Shown here: in pieces, positions 20,813 through 34,129 of the stretch
Numbering within the stretch: the stretch's first letter is position 1
Layout: every line of letters starts with the position of its first letter
Assembly (NCBI GenBank): GCA_015847255.1
Contig: JADLZK010008989.1
Location: 62,001-126,000, forward strand
Direction: 5' to 3'
Length of the DNA: 64,000 bases
Source of the DNA: Hyparrhenia diplandra
Taxonomy: Eukaryota > Streptophyta > Magnoliopsida > Poales > Poaceae
Notes under the pieces: generated by a model
Database searches by the model: none
The model's input: only the letters and a program-made list of their open reading frames with translations
What the model was told of the DNA's origin: nothing
Program-made: the position numbers and the translations under genes

Positions 20813-23436
20813 CTAAATCCAACCAATGAACAAAATATACTAGTTTTGATTTATATTCATCAAATGTTGTCGATATTGTTGTGCGGGACAAGTTGGACAA
20901 ATCAACACAACCACTAGCAAAGAAGTGGCCGGCAAGGGATCCAAAATTGGCTAAGCTAAGGGTCGGCCAAGTCGAAGGGAAAGGGCATGGGTCAGCTAAT
21001 ACACCAGGAAAAGCGATGGACTAGTAGCTAGAATAATTTTAATTATGCCAACCAATTCATGTAATTTATATTCAGACCAATTTGTATAAATTAAGTTTTA
21101 TCTTCGATTATAAACAACAATTACATGTATCACAATCTGTTGGAATAACACTTTGTTGCCCTACTTTTGTTAAATGATTAGTGTGTTAAAGGATTTACGT
21201 GACCGATCATTTGTAAAGCTCTCACCTCATGTGAAAGACCCTATTCGACTTGTTGCAAGAAATGTCGAGGTCGTACATACTTGCAAGGCTTGTTCATTAA
21301 GGGCTTCTAGATGACTTGCAAGCAATCGCACAAAAAGGAACCTATATAGGAAAGCATGTTAGCTTTGAAATTGACAATTATCTTATATAAAAGACAAGAA
21401 CAAATTAGAGTTTTGTCTTAGCACAAATCACAAGGAACACATTTCAACATATTTTTCCATAACCTACAAAAACACGTTGACCATAGTGCAAATACATGCA
21501 ATTGATTGCCTAGATCTAAATATCCTTATGACGACAACTAAAATTTCAATGTCTAAATCTAAAATTTTCGTCAAAATACAAGGACACAAAAATTGCGACC
21601 TTTGTTGGGAACATATACGATAGTAAGGAATTGATGACAATCTATAGAAAAATTACGTGTGCAATTCCTAAAAGTTTCAACACATGAGTTTGCATGACTG
21701 TCCCGGTAGGGGCCCGGCTTTGGGGGGAAACCCGGTAATTAGGACAAGAAACAACTTCGGAAAAGAGACAAATTTCCTTTTATAGTTAGAAAAGAGATTG
21801 TTCAAAAAATGCCCACTCAAACTAAAATTAATCTGCCTACTCGGGGAAGATTAAGAAGCAAACAGAAAAGGAACTAAAAGGTTCCAAATTGTCGACCATT
21901 CTCCGGGTGGCTCATCAACCTAATAGGTTAAGACTTTTAACTTGACTAAATAAAATTGTAAAAACACAACAAAACACCTAGTACTATGAATCTCTCTTCG
22001 AGAACAAACAATGAAGATGGGTCGGGCAATTAACCACAAAGAAAACAAGTAAACAATTTAGGGATCAGTCATATAAGCATATTTCTCTTGCCAATAGTCA
22101 AGTTAAAAGTCGTGCACCTTTCACGCCTATTGAATGGATCCGATGAACCTTCTTTCCAAGCAAAAGAAAACACATAGACCCTCAACATCGAGAGGATTGT
22201 AACATAGGAGAGGATTTTTTTGTATCCATCCCTAGTTTGATGGCAAGAACAATCGAAAAGTGCAAGGGAAAGGTATTAGCTCAACAAACGAAAATTTAAA
22301 ATGACAAGGAAAGCTTACGTCTATATAACTTGGGCTTGATATGCTCTAGCCTAGATACAACGTAAACAAAAGGGAATAGCAGTGCAAACCGATGTATTCA
22401 AGCGAGATCCTCGCTTTTGGGGTTTTCTTATTTCACAAGCCAATTTACTCATGAACATGTAATCCAAAAACCGCTAGTATTTGATACAATTACTGAATTC
22501 CAAAAACAAATTGCACATTTTAAATAGTGCAACTAGTATTTGCTTACAATGCAAGTTTTACTTATTTCACAAGTATTTTGAATGTTGCAACCAAGGGGAT
22601 GAGAACAGCCCACACACACTCCAATAACGATGATGCCAAGGGAGGTATAAAGTCTAAATCGGCAAACTATCCTTTCTATTTATAGCTGATTCTAACTACT
22701 TAAAACAAGAATAGTGGTGTTTTAAACTATTGTGCAACTAGTAAGAATGGAGGTTGATTCTAAATTAGCAACAAGAATTTGAGATTAAACTACATAAAGT
22801 ATTCTAGCCACATATTCTCCAAACAAAAAGCGGCATAAAGTGACATGTGCTAAAAAAAGATTTAGCTCATTGCACAAATATTCACTACAACCGAGACCAT
22901 ACAACCTGCCCTCCGAACATTCATTCTAACCGAAATTTAAACTAATCCTCTTTGCGTCCTTTGTAATGTACACTCTAAACTCTATTTTGACACTACAGAA
23001 ACATAATCCATCACTCAAATACTCTAAACTAGAATAAAGGTGGACAAATCACATAAAATTTGCACTCAATGAAACAAGAAACACATTGAGTACTAAATCC
23101 CTTTACCTCTTAGCGAATAGGAGAGGGGCATGGTTCAAATCTTTATCCATGCCATCTGCTTCATAACTGGAACACAATAAGTACCATTAGGATCGGATTC
23201 ATATATAGATCATAAGAAACAAATTTTTTTCGATGAGGCGTGTGTTGGTAGAATAATAGATCACAAGAAACAATTTTTTCGATGGAAGGGCATATCACAA
23301 TTTTTTTTTCCTATGAAAGGAAAAACAAAACTTTGTTTTTCCTATGAAAACATTTTTTTTCTAAATAATCCAAAGAGTGAATACTCTACATTCTTCATAA
23401 AAGCCGCCACAAGACGGACAAGTGAAACAAGGAAGA
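20813..23436. other. Non-coding spacer between converging transposase and ULP-like genes
   Basis: This AT-rich stretch of 2.6 kb has no credible frame on either strand. It presumably holds both 3' UTRs. A short GC patch near 21700 (CCGGTAGGGGCCCGG) is not explained. Confidence 0.4.
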
Positions 23437-26400
23437 CTAACCCGCATCGAGCCAACACTTCCATTGGGTCATTGTCTTCACAAACAGCCCACGCCACTTC
23501 ACAAACAAAGCATCCTCCTCGTCGTTGATGGAATCAATGCCCTAGCAGTAGATAAACAAACAGTTATCATGAATGCAAAGACACAAAAATATGACTAAAA
23601 GACATCTACTAACCAGATTGGACTTGATGCGGTCACGAAGCTCTTTATCCTCTACAATGAACCTTCTTGCTCTCGAGGTGTATTCCTTAACCAAATCAAC
23701 AAAACTCTCACGACCAAGGCTTTGCTACACCACAGAGAGAAGTCTTGTCACCACACCTTATGTAGTCAAGGCAGTCCACGGCCTGGTGAGAGTACCAAAG
23801 ATGACATTAGATACGAAGTTCACGTGACAAGAAAACACAAAGTGTACTTAGCATGTGTTACTTCATTAATTGCTATTTTATATGTATATAAGATAAGCCT
23901 TCATATACTTTTAGTTGCACCCTTCAATGAAGATGGCAAATTGACAAGTGAAGCTAACACATGTATGGATCATGATCAATCCCGATTCAAGAACAGACCT
24001 TCACATCCAGGACATGGTCATTCCCAATGCATCCTCCCCATGCGCATCTTGTACTTGCTCTCTTCATCCTGCGCCACCAAGCTTCCAACAATTTGCATGT
24101 GGAAACACAGAAAAAAAAGTTGAAAGCATAATGAGTTCAACCATGCATTGCTAACAAATCAATTGTTCACATGGTGACATTCTAGTGTCTACTACTAGTG
24201 TCCGATTACAACAAATATAGACAACATGCACGCCTCAACTTACAAATTCATTCGAATTGAACTCAGACGATCTGCGAGAGCACAAGGTGCAGCTCATAAT
24301 GAACTATGTACTTTGGTGCAAAGCACCACAAGCCTTGACATTCGCCAGCGGAAGGTCGGGTAATGGCGTAGATCCACTTGCCGCAAGCAACAAGAACAAC
24401 CAAGCATAGCAACAACCATAGACATAACATTAAAATTAGGATAATGGGTATATAGCTAAAAATAGCTAACATAAGATCCACCCAAAGTATATTATCATCC
24501 ACTTTACAACCAAATGGAAGCAACAACCAAATACATAAAATGCACCGGCTTGTTTACTTTTAGTATGCTCGGCATTTACATAGACACACGACATTGTTAA
24601 CAACCTAAACAAGCAACACTAACTCAACACATAGATCATGGCCTACAATCCGCGGATTGTCCAAACTTTTCTCGCATACACGAAACAAAGGAAAATATAA
24701 TGAGAACCAAAATCAACTCACATTGAATGGAACTAATTGAAAACGGCAACTATGCAGCTAACACTACCCGCCTAATTTGGGATGCACCATCAAGCGCAAT
24801 GTTCTCGAACAAAAAAAGCGGTGATTGAGGTACTTGATGCGAAGATTACCAACATCATTATGAGTGTACTTCTCCTTCATACTGACTCCAACATCAAAGT
24901 GTTCCAAATTCATCATTGCACAGATTCCACTCTCATTGACATGGCTGCAAGTATAATAAGGATAATAACAAACTATGAGGGACACATACATCATGAATAT
25001 AAATGAAGCAATCAATCGAACCGAACTTCACATACTCCGGATCCAAGCGCACCAAATTGTTTTCATACACCACTTCGTAACCATGCCATCCGTAGTCAAT
25101 TTTCACCACCTTTTTCCGATTTCCGCAATGTTATCCCGCTAAATTTCAGAAAACAAAGACAACAAAAATCTCATGTTAAGTTTGAACAAAATAACAGACC
25201 AAATAAAGCGCCATTTAAAAGATACTCACAAATTCATCTTCGAGAGCCTTTTTGAAAGCAAAGTCGATTCCCAAGCACGCAAAGAAGGATCCAAAACAAG
25301 TAACCATCTCCAGGTTTATAACGGCAACCACAACATACCACCGGCCATTAAAACAGATAGGGAAATAGAGCTGCCAAAATTTTAAAAAAAATCTCCATTT
25401 AAAAAGGAAGAAGCAAACAACGGTTACTAGAATGCAATTACGATACTTACTTTGCGATACCATTAGTATTACCCAACCATCCAGCTTTGTTAGCACCATC
25501 AAAACATCTCAAAGCATTTGAACGAAGGATATCCTCATTGACATCATTCCCACCATGGTTGCCAATAAGGAAATCCTAAATAACAAAATTGACATGACTA
25601 ATGATATACTGGCCAAGGTTCATTCAACAAATAATGCTTTATGAAAACTAACCCCAACTTTTGAGAAGAAATAATGCTTCCTTGAAGTCCGAGGGTGCTT
25701 CCTTATAAACATGAGTCTACACAAACGAATTGATAACGAAGTAGCTAACATTTTCCTTAGGCTTCAAAGAGACAAGAGCACCCAACCGCAATCTTACACC
25801 ACTAAAGTTCACAACCTCAAGTCTACAACACGAATAATGAAACCATGAAGAATGCATCGAAAGCAATAGCAACACAAGAGTGCGAGAAATAAAACCGAAA
25901 AGATACTCACTTGGAATATGCTCTATCTACGCCCATCTCCAAAGCAATTTGATACAAGTCACCCTCCTCCTTAGTTACTCTAATCTTCTCGCTTTATTTA
26001 TAAACAAAGCGGGCTCGCTTGAAGGCGGCTAGATTGTGCTAGTCGCTTTGGGCCGAACAAACAACTTTACAACTTGAAGGCTCAAAGTAAGCTTCATTGC
26101 TGAATGAGTTCTTTGCCGTGAGAGTTTGCTTGCATCTAACCATCTCTCAAGGGGGGTAGAAAATCCGGTAGCTCTCTGCAAGCAAGTAAACAAGAACACA
26201 AGTAAAAAATATAAACAATACAACAAAAAACAAGTACTTCATGTCAATAAGTTACTCATAGACGGGTTTCCTAATACGCTCGGGCTACACCACTTATTAG
26301 TTCCTGCAAACATATGTTCCAATCACAACAAACTTCAACAAAGGTGTTACATTCATCCAAAAGGTGTCTCATAGAAGTTCCAAAAGCAGATACAATCACA

Positions 26401-27446
26401 GGAAATTTGTTCCAAACACAACAAGCATCCAAATAGCTGTTACAATGCAATATAAACTATAAATGCATCTAAGACCGGAGAAATCCGTTATACAATTGGC
26501 GCCAGTAGCTCTGTGGGACCGACATGACTAGAGGCACGAGGTTGAAACATGGGAGCAGCGGAAGAAGCAGACTTCTTACGTTACATAAGCATACTAAGTC
26601 AGGTAAACAATAGGATAATTCACATACAAATAGTAGGATGAAATGGCAAAGAAGAGTACCGAAGAATTGACTTGTTCATGGACATCACTAGCAGCAACAC
26701 TTGCATTAGCATATCTCGCTCCAACAAAGGGACATGATTTAGCTCTCTCAACAGGACAAGGAATAGATGGAGCTGTAGGAAAAGGACGCCTCAGTTTAGG
26801 ATCTTCTACAAAGTTTCCATTATCATCCTCATCCTCTAGCAATCTCATAGAAGGCATACTAGGACTATTAAAGACTACAACAGGCTTCTTAATAGAATGA
26901 GTCTTGACATGTGCTGTTTTTCCTATTCAAAGAAAGTATTATAGAAGATAAAAAACATGTACAACTAACCTAGAATATGAAATGTACTGCTAAACAAAGT
27001 GCAAAATTAAAATTACTAACCAATTTGAGGATCAGCAGGAGCAGCATGTTCATCCAAAGAGCGTCCAGCAGCAGCATCTAGGTCCACAGGAACCTGACCA
27101 GTCTTCATTCCATCATTATCATCTTCAGCACGACTCAGTGGAGATTTACCAGGTCGTTTAGAGATTGCACGTCGAGTTTGAGCTGTGTTAATTGTATTCT
27201 TGCCCTTCCTTGTAGGAGCAGTCGCATCTGAACAAGTATATAGGGACAACATAAAGCATCATCAAACCTAGAACGTACAATAACAACTATACAGATAAGA
27301 AATACACCTGGGGAGGCATCAGAAGAAAGTAGTTCAATTGACGGGGACGGGCTAGATGCATGGTCTTTCCGCTTCCCTTTCCTTGTACTCTTAGAAGTTT
27401 GAAGAGGAGCTTCATCAAGATCTACAAGATTGTCCAACGTAGATCC
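23437..27446 (-). pseudogene. ULP-like gene, 3' half (linker and C48-type protease fold)
   Basis: Exons on the minus strand with good splice borders include 27446-27308 (LDNLVDLDEAPLQTSKSTRK), 27227-27021 and 26922-26660 (KKPVVVFNSPSMPSMRLLED). These are a charged, probably disordered linker with basic patches. Smaller exons follow at about 25960-25910, 25800-25650 and 25575-25450. The ULP/C48-like core shows FPICFNGRWYVVVAVINLE (about 25395-25340) and later SHVNESGICAMMNLEHF (about 24945-24895), then NDVGNLRIKYLNH. C-terminal exons near 23715-23610 (DLVKEYTSRARRFI) and 23539-23437 (GIDSINDEEDALFVKW, stop at 23437) close the gene. ULPs cut SUMO from proteins, but here the positions of the catalytic His and Cys read Arg and Ser. 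The upstream exon is cut by the CACTA element at 27447. Confidence 0.7.
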
Positions 27447-27480
27447 AAACTACAAGATTTTCGGTCTAATTCAACGCCTC
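27447..27480 (+). repeat. Left terminal inverted repeat of CACTA element
   Basis: ACTACAAGATTTTC..TCTAAT.CAACGCC matches the complement of 38149-38180 with about three substitutions. Confidence 0.8.
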
Positions 27481-28010
27481 TGAATTGCAACACCGAAACT
27501 TTGGTTGCTAGAGGGGGTTGTATTGCAACGATGTTCAACCAATGGTAGCAATAGGTACATGTAATACAACGGTTGCTAAGGGGTTACACCTCTTTGTTGC
27601 AATTGGTTGCCGATATTGCAATGGTGAAAAAGAGTTGTAGTAGACAAGATTTTGGTTGCAATTGTGTGGTAGTAATGCAACTACTTTTGCGTTAGTTGCA
27701 TTTGGTTGTGACTATTGCTACGGGTTTTTAGGGTGGCGATAGCTACATGCTTAATGCAACGGGAACTTTGATGGCGAAGCAAAAGTTGTTCTCAATGGCT
27801 ACAATTTTGTGGAGTTGCAACTACGACAACGTATTGCAACGAGGAAGTGGGGGGCGAAGCAAAAAGTGGTTCTCAATTGCAACGCTTTGTTAAGTTGCAA
27901 CGCGAACCCTACGGAGGTGAAGCAAAAATGGTGCTCAATTGCAACGTTGTTTTGGAGTTGCAACTGGTACATGCTTATGGCAACGTAAAAACTAGGAGAC
28001 GAGGCTGATT
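27481..28010. repeat. Left subterminal repeat region of CACTA element
   Basis: The region has about twenty occurrences of GCAAC, GTTGC or TTGCAA-type motifs in both orientations, spaced 15-40 bases apart. Examples are TGGTTGCTAGAG, GGTAGCAATAGG, GTTGCAATTGGTTGC and CTCAATTGCAACG. Such arrays are the known binding sites of CACTA transposase accessory proteins. Confidence 0.75.
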
Positions 28011-30540
28011 TGAATTGGGCCTTGTAACGTATATGTATCATGGGCCGCCAATCTGTAGACACAACCAGCTAGACCTATTGGGCCTTAGTACATATTATAC
28101 TAAGTAGTAAGTAGCATTAGCAATTAAACGATTTTAGTACTCAACAACCCATAGCCTTGGCCCATTTGCCATGGCAAGCCACCCGACGGTGACTCTTGGC
28201 TCCACATAGGAGTTAGGACGGCCATGACTCATTTTCTATTGCGATTAGAGTCGTCACACCGCTGGCTTATACCTACACACGTGACGTAGCAGTTCACAAC
28301 GTCATCGCGGCGTCATAAGGCTTGTAAACTTTAGTGTATATGTTTGATGAAAATTATTGTGAAATTAAACACAATTCTCATAGTTCTCCTTATATTAATA
28401 AAAGCTTGCAACCAATCCAGGTTTTTCAAAAGAAAAAAAACAGTAACTAATCTAGAGCTTTCATAAAAAAACTGAGCATGCAGGGCCGTAGGCTCTATAT
28501 TGTTGGCAAGCACATGAAAACAACAAGTGACACATTATTTTTCCATAGTTCAACTTCTATACAATTGTATTTGAGGATTTATACAATATAGGAAACATTA
28601 TGCATATCCATTATCTAAAAAAAGGAAACACTATGCATAAGGCATAATAAAGTTATTTGTCGCATTAACCATCAAATTTCCCTACCATAAGAATGCATCT
28701 CAAGGTAATATAAAGCCTTGATCTCTGCTTCCTGAGGGCTTTGCGAAGCCTTCTATATCTGTCTTGCTAGGATATGGACTGTCATTGAAAGAGCAGCTCA
28801 TAAGTTACTTGCTAGGATATGGATGCATATCTTTTTTTTTTTTAACAATCAGGAAAACCACAGGCTTGGTCAAAGTGATCTTGTTATTTATCCATACAGA
28901 ATGTAGAGAAACAAACATAAACAAGTCCTGGTGCAAATAAATTCTGAGCAAGTCCATTTGAAACTGCAGATAGTAAATTCACCTCACTGAAAGAGTTGTC
29001 ATACTCGATGTACTTTGAGGCCTGATTAAAGGGAAAATCGAGTTAGTAGTGGTCTGACTGATAAATAATAGTTTAACCCTGAATCAATGAATTCAGATAA
29101 GAGACATGCCATGTAGCTTGATTCTACCGGCTTACTTGCTGCAAATGCAATGATAAGAGACATGCACCAGTCACATCAATCATAAATTTCCATGTCTTTG
29201 CTGAAAACAAAATAATACCAATTAGTAGGACAAGTACGCTTATGTTATCTTCAAAAGAGCTTTTCACTATATCACAAAGCTCCCAAAATGATGTCTTTGC
29301 TGAAAACAAAATAATACCATCTTGTTGTTTATCCATACAGTGTTGGTTATTTAACTTACTCTAAATTTCAGTTTCTAGATTTTTTTTCTAATTTATTACC
29401 CCTCCCTCCTCACAAATTTCCATGTATGTAAATCATTATCTATGAAATATAGCAAATGCTCTAAACTTATAATAGTTATTGTGTTACTGAACCCACTTAT
29501 TTCGGGAAGTTCTAATCTTGTCTATTTGAAGAAACAATGCAGGTGACATATTGTTTTCGCTAGACTGCCGAGGCACCTCCTTGATGCTATTGCTAACCTA
29601 CATAGGCTGAGTACAACCTAAGCAAGTTCTAATCTCTCTCGCTTCCAGCTTCCTGTATAGGCTGAGAACAACCTAAGCAAGTTTCCTAGCTAACCAGGGT
29701 TTGATATTCCTCTATCCTAATAAATTAAAAATGCAGATGAGAAAAAAAAAACTAAAACCTGGAATAACTACGGTAACAGATAACTTCTCATAAAGTAGCA
29801 TATTGTGAACAAGCATTTGCAGGCATACAAACATGTCAGTTCACCAGGAGCTCATAAGATGCAATAGTGAACCTAGCTCATAAGAGCACCACAATTCATC
29901 ACCTCTGCACTAGTTGGGACAGTAAGGCTACCACAATTTGGAACTAAACTAAATAAGTGCCTAGTACTAATTAAGCAGCAAATTATTGAATGACCAGCAT
30001 CAGAGATGCAAAAAAGAAAATTACACCTACATCATTAAGCCCCAATTTATCATCTACTCAGGACCTCTCCAGGTTAGAAGATTAAGAACAACCTGTGTTG
30101 ACATGAGACAATCCCATATCACAGATTCAAGACAATACACTTTAGTTAAAATCATACCAATCAGTCTAGTACTAGCAGGAGATTGGAAAAATAGCAGGAT
30201 AAGCTTTTTAGCAAATGATTCACTAGATTATTATTGCAGGGAAGTAAATCTGACGTAAGTCGTGGAGTGAAGAAGTTCCTAGTATGGTTCAACAGTAGTT
30301 CCCAACTTTTCATATTATATTACATCGGTACAGTTAAAAAACCATACTTTGAATCAACACTAAAGATCCATATCTCTAGAATCAAGATACGATTCATAAT
30401 AAAAACCATTCATGATTTTCTTATATCAAAGCCTACAAACTAGATCCGAGGATTCTTACTAAAATTTTTTTAAAAAAAAAACAAAGCTAAGATGAACAAC
30501 CTCAGAATCTGTAGGTTTCAGATCCTACTGTTTTGAATCA
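28011..30540. other. CACTA interior, no gene recognised
   Basis: This is AT-rich DNA without a credible frame. A 56-base phrase with TGTCTTTGCTGAAAACAAAATAATACCA occurs twice (about 29193-29220 and 29291-29318). It may include the 3' parts of the gene-like unit that starts near 31060 on the minus strand. Confidence 0.35.
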
Positions 30541-30556
30541 GATAAAAAAAGAACCT

Positions 30557-31060
30557 TTAGCAACTACGTGAAGCTGGAGATGTGCAGGCTGCCGGTAGCC
30601 TAGGTGCCCGGTGGATCTGCGGCTGTGCAGATGCGGAACCCCGGCAGCCCTCCCAAGAGACAGGGGATTGCCGTACGCGGGGAAGGTCGGCGCGGGGGCT
30701 CACCTCGTCGACAGTGGTGGCGTGGTCCAGGTCAGCGCCGAGCACTCCACGATTTGAGCACAGCTGCGTACGACTTGCCGCCCGCCGCCTGTGCTGGAAA
30801 TGCCGCTCGCCCGTGCAGTACCCGCCGCCGCAGCCGCTGCACGCACGCTGGAGACGTCTCCCGCCCGCCCGCGCGCAGGAGACGTCGTCCGCCCGCCGCG
30901 CGCGGAGGAGCCGACCACCACCGCCGCGCTGGAGACTCACCCGATTTTATTCCTACTGTCACTCGTATTGGGAGACGGGGCAGGCGACCGACGCCGATCG
31001 GTGATTTTGCGAGGACGGAACGAACAGGGAACGAAGAGATTTGGGGAGAACGAGAGGTGA
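30557..31060 (-). other. GC-rich gene-like start (minus), possible captured host gene piece
   Basis: About 500 bases of GC-rich DNA stand out in AT-rich surroundings. On the minus strand they look like a grass gene start: a stretch from about 31060, a donor at about 30936 (ATCG|GGTGAGTCTCC), more GC-rich sequence, and another donor at about 30700 (GACGAG|GTGAGCCC). Long overlapping frames exist on both strands, as expected in GC-rich DNA, and none resembles a known family. Confidence 0.35.
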
Positions 31061-31415
31061 GAAGAAGTTTTTTTTGCGACCATGAGAGGTGAGAAGTCAC
31101 GGCAGATGAGAGGATAAGTTTGGTGAAATTTTTTCATCTCGCGCCCTCCGCACCTGAGCCCGCTCTTTTTTAGCCTTCTGTCTCTGAGACGTGGGCCAGA
31201 TATGGGATTGGAGAGCGCCCTCAAAGTTTGTTTTGGGCACAGGCCTGTTGAGGGTGTTAAAAATTTCGAGTAGTGGCGGGAGTAGAAAGAGGACTTTGGC
31301 GCTCTTTTTTCTCCAGTTTCTATCCCAGGTAAAACAACTCGACCAAATTTCATCGCTCCGGAAAAAAAAAACTTGCGATTGAAAAAAAAATTACCTGGTG
31401 GTTGAGTGTGTGGAT

Positions 31416-31452
31416 GTACACTCAAGTAAATACCTATTGTCCTTGAGTGTAC
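31416..31452. repeat. Perfect 11-bp inverted repeat (hairpin)
   Basis: GTACACTCAAG (31416-31426) and CTTGAGTGTAC (31442-31452) are exact complements around a 15-base loop. The hairpin sits just left of the 330-bp tandem array. Confidence 0.8.
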
Positions 31453-31474
31453 GAAATAACACTATAGGATATAC

Positions 31475-33090
31475 ATTTGTCAAAATCACTTATCTTTTTT
31501 TTATGTGATGCTTATACGCCAAAATCATATGACGATGTAAGTTTTTAGATTTTCTAGTCACTTTATGGTATAGTTTAACGTTTATTTCTTTATAATTCAA
31601 CAAATAATTATAGTAATAACTAAACTTGGTCCGAAAATTCAATGATTCACACAATAACATATTTTGGCTTTATAACCATCTCATAAAAGTCTCAAATGAT
31701 TTTGTGAAAGTGGTACCATACATTCATCACAACCGGGAACATCTCTCACTTAAGCATATAGGACTATGTGAGCCATTTATGCCTTTGCGATGGATGTGCA
31801 ACAATACTTTGATGAAATCACTTGAATTTTTGTGTTATGCTTATACACTAAAATCATGTGTATATGCATGTTTTTAGATTTTTATAGCCACTTTATGGTA
31901 TTTTAACATTTACTCCTTAGTAATCCAATAAATAATTTGAAATTTAATTTTTTATCATTCAAACAAACTTCGATAGATAATTGACCAAAACAAAATTTAT
32001 AGATCTTGCAAAAAAAAAAAAAGTCCATGCAGCTTTGAACCCACAACTAGCTGTTAGATAGTTAGGAGTATTACCTTTGGAGAACCCAACCTTTATTGTG
32101 TAAGGTATGTAAGTTTCTGTACTTGTAACGTTTCAACACATCTAGGAGTCTAAAATATTTGCTCCAATTGTTAAATTAGAGTCTATTATAATTCATTCTA
32201 TTAGTTTCTATGCTCCAAAAATTATGAAATTTGTATACTAGCTTACTTTTTTAGCTTGTAGGATTTGTGATAAAAATTTCATGATCATTAGATAGGGTAT
32301 TAGTGAGTTATCAATTATATTTTAAAAATGCAAAAATATGCTTCATAGTGGGTATGAACCAAGGACCAAGAAAATTATAATCTTTACCATTGAGCTACAA
32401 CAACTTTTGTGTTGTTAGATGAACTTTAGCATATATATATGAACCATCTACATTAGCAAGTAATGCACCTCCACCATTTATTCATTAGTAATTCAATAAA
32501 TAAATACAATAATAGCTAAACTTGGTCAAAAAAATCCATGATTCATAGAATAACATATTTTAGCTCCATAACCATCCCATAAAAGTTTTTAAATGGTATC
32601 GACAAAGTGGTACTATATATCCTTCATAACTAGGAACATCTCTCACTTAATCATATAGGACTATGTGAGCCATGCATGCCATTGGGATGGATGTGCGACA
32701 ACACTTTGTCCAAATCACTTGAATTTTTTATGTGATGCTTATACACAAAAATCATGTGACTAGGCAAGTTTGTAGATTTTTTGTAGCCACTTTATGGTAT
32801 TTTTACATTTATTCATTAGTAATTCAATAAATAATGTAGTAATAGCTAAACTTGGTCAGAAAAATTCCACAAATTCATAGAATAACATATTTTGGCTCCA
32901 TAACCATCCCATAAAAGTTTTAAATGATTTTGATGAGTGGTACTATATATATCTATCATAATTAGGAACATCTCTCACTTAGTCATATAGGACTATGTGA
33001 GGCATGTATGCCTTTGTGATGGATGTGCAACAACACTTTGTCTAAATCACTTGAAGTTTTTATGTGATGCTTATACACAAAAATTTCAAG
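31475..33090. repeat. Interrupted tandem array of ~330-bp units inside the CACTA element
   Basis: Units begin near AAATCACTTGAA and carry GTGATGCTTATACAC, CCACTTTATGGTATTTT, ATAACATATTTTGGCT, ACATCTCTCACTTA and CATATAGGACTATGTGA in that order. Copy 1 is 31475-31815. Copy 2 begins at 31816, is broken at about 31945, and resumes at about 32480-32712. Copy 3 is 32713-33042 and a short fourth start follows to about 33090. The intervening 31946-32479 (about 530 bases) is unrelated DNA that split copy 2. Confidence 0.85.
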
Positions 33091-34090
33091 CCATTTCGAT
33101 TTAGTGTGTACGTGGTACTTTCAAGACATGGTCCACCCAACCAACTTGATATATGGAGAATTGCCATGTGGTTTTTGTTTTAGATACAAGTCAAAATCAC
33201 ATCGAGTTGACATGTTGAATTCGAGCCGATTTGAAATTCCACCAATGTTTATTTGACTCCAAAAAATATTTTGTTTTGAAAATACGTCATTATTCACAAA
33301 TGCACATGTGGTAAATAATTATCCCATAAAAGTTTCAAGTGATTTTAACAAAGCAATACTACACATTATTCACAAATAACATTTTCTTTTGAAATCACTT
33401 ACTATCCCAAAATTCTGTTAGAAGTTCAAATATTTTGAAATCTCAAAATGCGAACTACAGATTTGGCATTAGACTATCGCACCGGGCACGCCCTCACGCA
33501 TGGAGTAGGCGTTTTAGCGTTTTTTATCTGCAGCGGCGCATTGCATCTTTACGTTAAACAAAAGTACGAGCCCATCCCACGCCAGGAATTGATCCTTCCA
33601 GGAAGTCCGCTACAGTTGTTTCCGTCCCACTTTGTGTCGGACGCGCTGCGAGAGGCAGCATGCGGAAGTTGGAGAGAGAATGCGTCATTGGCCCCCACGG
33701 TGAAGTATTAAAAATGTTATAGCTCACAAACCAAAAATCCAAATGAAATTCGACAGCACCAGTTGAATTCGTTTTCAATAAAACCTTTAAAACTAGATCT
33801 CACACGGATATGTTTATATAAAATTATAAGTGGACCCCGATGATGGTGGTTGGTATAGAAGGTAAATAGAGAATACGAGTAAAGAAAGAAAGACTTTGAA
33901 AGGAGAGAATCACGACGGCGAGGATGTATAGAGGGGTAAATAGAGGAACATGAGTGCGGATACTCTTAGTCGCCGAGACATGCGCACTCCCGCCTCTCTC
34001 ACAAAATTTTAGCTGAAATGACAATTCTATCCACATGTAGCTGGACATTTAGCCCTACAGCAGGAGGGTAAATTCGTAAACTATTTCGAC
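33091..34090. other. CACTA interior, unassigned
   Basis: There is AT-rich DNA to 33440, then a more balanced 270-base patch (33448-33711) with an open plus-strand frame of 87 codons that matches nothing I know. After that comes AT-rich DNA up to a TATA-like run. Confidence 0.3.
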
Positions 34091-34102
34091 AATATATATA
34101 TA
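34091..34102 (+). promoter_or_regulatory. TATA-like element before the plus-strand gene-like segment
   Basis: AATATATATATA lies about 30-40 bases before CCTAAATCGCCCCC, a typical grass 5' leader sequence. This spacing suits a TATA box. Confidence 0.4.
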
Positions 34103-34129
34103 CCCAACAAAGCCCCTTCTGAAACCTAA

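Noticed and set aside
27481..28010. The regular spaced GCAAC words as a CRISPR-like array
   Set aside because: The words are short, occur in both orientations with irregular spacing, and sit next to a CACTA terminal repeat. The genome is a plant nuclear one.
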